8,540 bases of DNA from Thermofilaceae archaeon (GTDB lineage: Archaea; Thermoproteota; Thermoprotei; Thermofilales; B69-G16). Under the pieces are notes generated by a model. It worked only from the letters and a program-made list of their open reading frames with translations. It searched no databases and was not told where the DNA came from. Position numbers and translations under genes: made by a program. This document shows, piece after piece, positions 5,665 to 8,540 of the stretch (within the stretch, counting starts at the first letter, position 1; every line of letters starts with the position of its first letter). The stretch lies in NCBI GenBank assembly GCA_027017165.1, contig JALURF010000168.1:1-8540 (forward strand). The letters run 5' to 3'.

Positions 5665-7014
5665 TTATTGTTTCTTGTAGAACGCTAGTCCTATGAATAC
5701 TACAACGGCGGTGCTCACCCATATGATCCAATCTGTAAAGCTTATCGCTAGGAAGAAGACTACGAGCGCTATCGAAATCGCGGGGAGTAGCGGAAACCTG
5801 CCAATGTTTAAGGGTATTGTAAAGTGTCTTTCATAGTTCGGCTTGGTGAATCTAAGCACTATCACCGCTACGTTAACCATTATAAAGGCTAGGATAGCGG
5901 CTAGCGAAGAAGTTTTACCTACCATATCCACTAGTTTATATTCGACTTCTCCGAATCTAAGTTTTAGCCCCGTGACTTCTGGCAGAAATACCGTAATTAG
6001 AATGGTGAGGACGGCGACGAAGCCCGAGATTAAAACGGATATATATGGAGTTTTCCTCCACTTATCGATTTTCGCCAACCGTTCTGATACTATACCTTCA
6101 GAAGCTAGGCCGTAAGCAAGTCTAGAAGCCGAGACGAGAAAACCCAACACGGTATTCGTCGTCGAGAATAAAGCTATAAACATTAAAACCATGTACGCTG
6201 GCTTCCACGCCGCAGCCGCGGCTTCTGCTAGAGGAGCTCTAGTTTCAGCCAGTATATTCCAGGGGAGCAGTCTAACAACGGCTACCGCGACTAAGAGGTA
6301 AAGCAGAGAAGTTATTAGCAGGGCTAGGATGATCGCTTTTGGAATAGTTTTTCTAGGCTCTTTTGTCTCTTCGCTTAAGGTCGGCTGTAGCTCGAAACCA
6401 GTGAAGGCGAAGTAGAAGACCGCCGCGCCCATTAAAATTCCTATCATAGGATCCAACGACGGGTTGAAGGTAAGGTAATTCGGAGACCTTTGGGGGAGTA
6501 TAAAGCCTAGAAGTACAACGAGTATTAAACCACCTGCCTCAATAAACGTGAATAAGACGGTCATCATGGCCGATTCTTCTATTCCCAGCCAGTTGATGAA
6601 GGATAATACCACGACTAGTAGGATGGCCACTAAGGGTATCCAGTACTCGCTCATAGCGAATAGTTGAGTGAAGTATCTAGCAAAACCCACGGACGCAGTA
6701 GCGGCCCCGGCTACTCCTTCGAAGAATATAAGCCAGCCAGCTATAAACGCGAAAAGCCCTCTTTTAGGAAATGCTTTTTCAATATACGTGTGTGTACTAG
6801 CCGCCGTAGGGTACATAGAAGATAGCTCTGCGTACGATAAACCCGTGGTAAGCGCTATAAACGTGGCAAAGAGCACGCTAAGCCATACTGCATCGCCGGA
6901 AAATCCGGCGGCACGCCCTATCAAGACGTATATGCCCGCGCCTAGTATTAAGCCTACGCCGAACAGAGTTGTATAGCCTAACCCTAGTACTCTTTTTAAC
7001 TTCTCCTCTCCCAT
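5665..7014 (-). CDS. APC-superfamily amino-acid permease (12 TM)
   Basis: A 449-residue cytoplasmic-membrane transporter of the amino acid-polyamine-organocation superfamily, a secondary carrier with the LeuT fold. I count twelve hydrophobic segments, roughly at 11-33, 42-62, 86-117, 125-144, 149-172, 190-209, 226-250, 272-297, 325-345, 366-388, 408-424 and 427-446. The broken TM1 carries the substrate-site motif GAGIYVLIG (25-33). TM6 and its following loop carry FTGFELQPTLSEETKEPRKTIPKAI (204-228), the FxGFE-x-EExKxPxxxIP signature of this family. The exact amino acid cannot be read from sequence. A 23-residue charged loop between TM9 and TM10 (about 345-367) is slightly long. The ATG is preceded by a TATA element at -28, and a palindromic candidate operator lies further upstream. 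It is transcribed toward the YjbQ-like pair, but the 145-bp gap with its own promoter argues against a shared operon. Confidence 0.95.
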   Translation of the reverse strand: MGEEKLKRVLGLGYTTLFGVGLILGAGIYVLIGRAAGFSGDAVWLSVLFATFIALTTGLSYAELSSMYPTAASTHTYIEKAFPKRGLFAFIAGWLIFFEGVAGAATASVGFARYFTQLFAMSEYWIPLVAILLVVVLSFINWLGIEESAMMTVLFTFIEAGGLILVVLLGFILPQRSPNYLTFNPSLDPMIGILMGAAVFYFAFTGFELQPTLSEETKEPRKTIPKAIILALLITSLLYLLVAVAVVRLLPWNILAETRAPLAEAAAAAWKPAYMVLMFIALFSTTNTVLGFLVSASRLAYGLASEGIVSERLAKIDKWRKTPYISVLISGFVAVLTILITVFLPEVTGLKLRFGEVEYKLVDMVGKTSSLAAILAFIMVNVAVIVLRFTKPNYERHFTIPLNIGRFPLLPAISIALVVFFLAISFTDWIIWVSTAVVVFIGLAFYKKQ

Positions 7015-7039
7015 ACAGAAAACCTTGAGATTTTACTAC

Positions 7040-7052
7040 AAGTATTTTAATT
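7040..7052 (-). promoter_or_regulatory. Proximal TATA element for the permease gene
   Basis: On the minus strand AATTAAAATACTT, an A/T-rich element covering position 28 upstream of the ATG at 7014, which predicts a leaderless transcript. A second, better-looking element (GAAATATTTATAG, about 7061-7073) lies 20 bp further upstream and would give a short leader. Which is used is unknown. Confidence 0.4.
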
Positions 7053-7065
7053 GGGCTACTATAAA

Positions 7066-7084
7066 TATTTCACACTGTGAAATA
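7066..7084. promoter_or_regulatory. 19-bp palindrome, candidate operator for the permease
   Basis: TATTTCACA-C-TGTGAAATA has perfect 9-bp arms about a single central base at 7075, 61 bp before the permease ATG. Its left half overlaps a distal TATA-like element (minus strand GAAATATTTATAG). The geometry suits a dimeric helix-turn-helix regulator such as an Lrp/AsnC-type protein, common near amino-acid transport genes in archaea. No regulator gene is in the window. Confidence 0.5.
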
Positions 7085-7184
7085 CGGCGTGCGGGACCCT
7101 CTTTCTGTTAATATCTTAAAGCTCTCGCTCTACTTCTTGAAGAGCGTTCACACATTCTAGCAAATTCTCAAAATTATGTTACAT

Positions 7185-7195
7185 AAAGCTTAAAG
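7185..7195 (+). promoter_or_regulatory. TATA element for the HAD hydrolase gene
   Basis: AAAGCTTAAAG; the AAGCTT core ends 28 bp before GTG 7219. This supports GTG as the first codon and a leaderless mRNA. No Shine-Dalgarno sequence is present between the element and the GTG. Confidence 0.5.
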
Positions 7196-7218
7196 CATAG
7201 GTTTAAGAGAAGATTCCC

Positions 7219-7932
7219 GTGAAAGTTTTAAGTTTTGATATCTGGAATACTATCTTGAATACGAGAATCTTCTACCGGAAATTCTCTATAAGCCTGGCTC
7301 GAATTACTGGTTTAAAATCCGAAGATATTTTTGAAAGAGTCCTTACAGCCTACGCTAAGATAAAATCTATGCGCGTAAAAGAACTTATAGATGAAAATAG
7401 GATAGTAGAGCAAAGCACCGAAATCCTGCTTGGAGAATTCGAAAATTTAAATCAAGAATATATTAAAAAGGCTCTAGCGTTTGTAGTTGCTCGAGAAAAT
7501 TTAGAAGATTTAATCTTAGATAATTCTAAAAAGGTAATCGCTGAACTTAGGAAAAGAGGCTATATCTTGGTGACGATAGGCAATGTTGTGTTTTGGCCGG
7601 GATCGTACACTAGAATTATATTAGAGCGGCTGGGCTATAGCGAGTACTTCGCGGCTCAGATATACGCGGACGAGGTCAAATGCTCTAAACCTAGACCTTG
7701 TATATTTCGTAAAGCTTTAAAAGCGCTAAGAGAGTTTGGCATAGAGCCAGAGGATGTAGTACACATAGGGGATAACTTTAGAGAGGATTTTCTAGGAGCT
7801 CTAGGCGTAGGTTTTAAAGCAGTCTTAGTCGACAGAAGCAAAGCTTATTCCAGTAAGGGCTTTTCGATAGTACTGGATAACAGAGCTTATATAATCGATA
7901 ATTTAGAAAAACTTCTCACAATTTTCAAATAG
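7219..7932 (+). CDS. HAD-superfamily hydrolase with a W-type motif I
   Basis: A 237-residue soluble HAD protein (COG1011-like). Motif I is LSFDIWNTIL: nucleophile D7 and T11 are present, but the +2 position that holds the general acid Asp in phosphatases is W9. Motif II is T119 in ILVTIGN, motif III is K157 in SKPRP, and motif IV is HIGDNFREDFLGA with D185, E189 and D190. Residues about 15-100 are helical and form a C1-type cap. Haloacid dehalogenases have DxYGT here, so the aromatic +2 residue may mean non-phosphatase chemistry, but FDxWNT may also be a common archaeal variant and the substrate is unknown. The start is GTG, backed by a TATA element 28 bp upstream and by motif I starting at residue 4, which is usual. 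It stands alone, with a separate promoter on each side. Confidence 0.9.
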   Translation: MKVLSFDIWNTILNTRIFYRKFSISLARITGLKSEDIFERVLTAYAKIKSMRVKELIDENRIVEQSTEILLGEFENLNQEYIKKALAFVVARENLEDLILDNSKKVIAELRKRGYILVTIGNVVFWPGSYTRIILERLGYSEYFAAQIYADEVKCSKPRPCIFRKALKALREFGIEPEDVVHIGDNFREDFLGALGVGFKAVLVDRSKAYSSKGFSIVLDNRAYIIDNLEKLLTIFK

Positions 7933-7971
7933 CTTGGAGCCTCCCCTCTCACGGCTAAATAGTAGATGCAT

Positions 7972-7982
7972 AACGTTAAATA
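7972..7982 (+). promoter_or_regulatory. TATA-like element for the right-edge secreted protein
   Basis: AACGTTAAATA; AACGTT ends at 7977, again exactly 28 bp before GTG 8005. It resembles AAGCTTAAAG ahead of the HAD gene. It lies downstream of the in-frame ATG at 7966, so a transcript from it could not use that ATG. Confidence 0.4.
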
Positions 7983-8004
7983 CCAGCCTAACATCCCATA
8001 CTCC

Positions 8005-8540
8005 GTGAAATATAAACCCCTACTCTTGGCTCTATGTCTTATATTAATTTTTCCAATTTTACATGCTCCGAAACTATTCTCCGGGTTTACGGTGGCTTAT
8101 GTCAAAGGAGCAGTCTACGATGCCGAGACTGGAGAGCCTCTCGAGGGAGTCTTAGTGGAATACTACATCGTCTTCTATGATCAAAATCAGCACTGGGGCT
8201 ATCCTATAGAAAGCGCCATCACGAACAAGAACGGGTACTTCGAGATAGAGTTAAACGAGGTAGAGAAGCAGATAGGCGGCGAGGCCACGTATACGCTAGA
8301 CCAGATACTATCAAAAGGATTTCTTCTAATAGCTTATAAAGAAGGATATTTGAGATGTTACTCCGCTGTCGATCTTTTTAAACCTCAATACCATTATTGG
8401 AGTCCTGATAAAAACGTAAAAGTAGTTAGCCTTCGCATGTACAAAGATTTTCCGTTAAAATCTATCAAAGAAGGTAATATAGAGGCGGCCTATCATTTTG
8501 AATATCAGAAAGAAGCGGCGGAAAAGCTCTTGTATTATAC
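8005..8540 (+). CDS. Exported protein with carboxypeptidase-regulatory-like domain, 3' end missing
   Basis: The frame runs open to the window edge; 178 codons are visible from GTG 8005. It begins MKYKPLLLALCLILIFP, a short basic start followed by a hydrophobic core of about 15 residues, so it is a signal peptide or an N-terminal anchor. Residues 33-84 read VKGAVYDAETGEPLEGVLVEY, then NKNGYFEIEL: the G-x-V-x-D-x-x-T-G-x-P-L-x-G-V-x-V and T-x-x-x-G-x-F pattern of the carboxypeptidase-regulatory-like / transthyretin-like beta-sandwich (PF13620 type). Tyr is abundant in the later part. Such domains usually sit in large surface or extracellular proteins as modules; the catalytic or binding part, if any, lies beyond the edge. 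ATG 7966 in the same frame would add 13 polar residues before the signal; GTG 8005 is preferred because the signal then starts at residue 1. Confidence 0.8.
   Translation, partial: MKYKPLLLALCLILIFPILHAPKLFSGFTVAYVKGAVYDAETGEPLEGVLVEYYIVFYDQNQHWGYPIESAITNKNGYFEIELNEVEKQIGGEATYTLDQILSKGFLLIAYKEGYLRCYSAVDLFKPQYHYWSPDKNVKVVSLRMYKDFPLKSIKEGNIEAAYHFEYQKEAAEKLLYY

Noticed and set aside
6668..6976. Open plus-strand frame of 102 codons inside the permease gene
   Set aside because: It is antisense to TM1-TM4 of a clear APC permease and has no family features.
7126..7146. CGCTCT...AGAGCG stem-loop in the spacer before the HAD gene
   Set aside because: The stem is only 6 bp with a 9-nt loop and no extension. 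No RNA gene, riboswitch or tRNA could be fitted to the surrounding 134 bp.

Overview
The window looks like chromosomal DNA of a hyperthermophilic archaeon, most likely a crenarchaeote (Thermoproteota). The evidence is indirect. Proteins are rich in Lys, Glu and Ile, and Arg is coded mostly by AGA/AGG and Ile largely by ATA. Genes lie close together. Most genes have a TATA-like A/T element ending about 28 bp before the first codon and no Shine-Dalgarno sequence, the leaderless arrangement known from Crenarchaeota. The gene families (raffinose-synthase-like GH36, M32 carboxypeptidase, UPF0047/YjbQ, APC permease) fit this. I cannot name the genus.

Layout from left to right. A gene cut by the left edge reads leftward and begins with a Lys/Glu-rich coiled coil. 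Divergent from it are three rightward genes: a GH36 alpha-galactosidase/raffinose-synthase-like glycosidase, an M32 (Taq-type) zinc metallocarboxypeptidase, and a UbiE-like SAM methyltransferase 24 bp after the peptidase. These converge on a leftward block of two small overlapping genes, both divergent UPF0047/YjbQ-family proteins, and upstream of them a 12-helix APC amino-acid permease. Rightward again come a HAD-superfamily hydrolase and, cut by the right edge, an exported protein with a carboxypeptidase-regulatory-like beta-sandwich domain.

The genes do not form one obvious pathway. A glycosidase, a peptidase and an amino-acid permease would suit a heterotroph that uses peptides and plant-type galactosides, but that link is inference.

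The most interesting item is the YjbQ-like pair. The upstream member keeps the IEYE and LG-x-x-QQ blocks of the family but has lost the GST/HTT block and the His-bearing NAxAHL segment. The downstream member keeps GST and NAYAHL but has lost IEYE and GTWQ. The two are translationally coupled through a GTGA overlap, so they may form an obligate hetero-oligomer with complementary half-sites. Several DNA dyads and repeats sit in the flanking spacers: a perfect 14-bp inverted repeat after the permease gene, a 9-bp-arm palindrome ahead of it, and a 9-mer repeated at 20-bp spacing ahead of the YjbQ-like operon.
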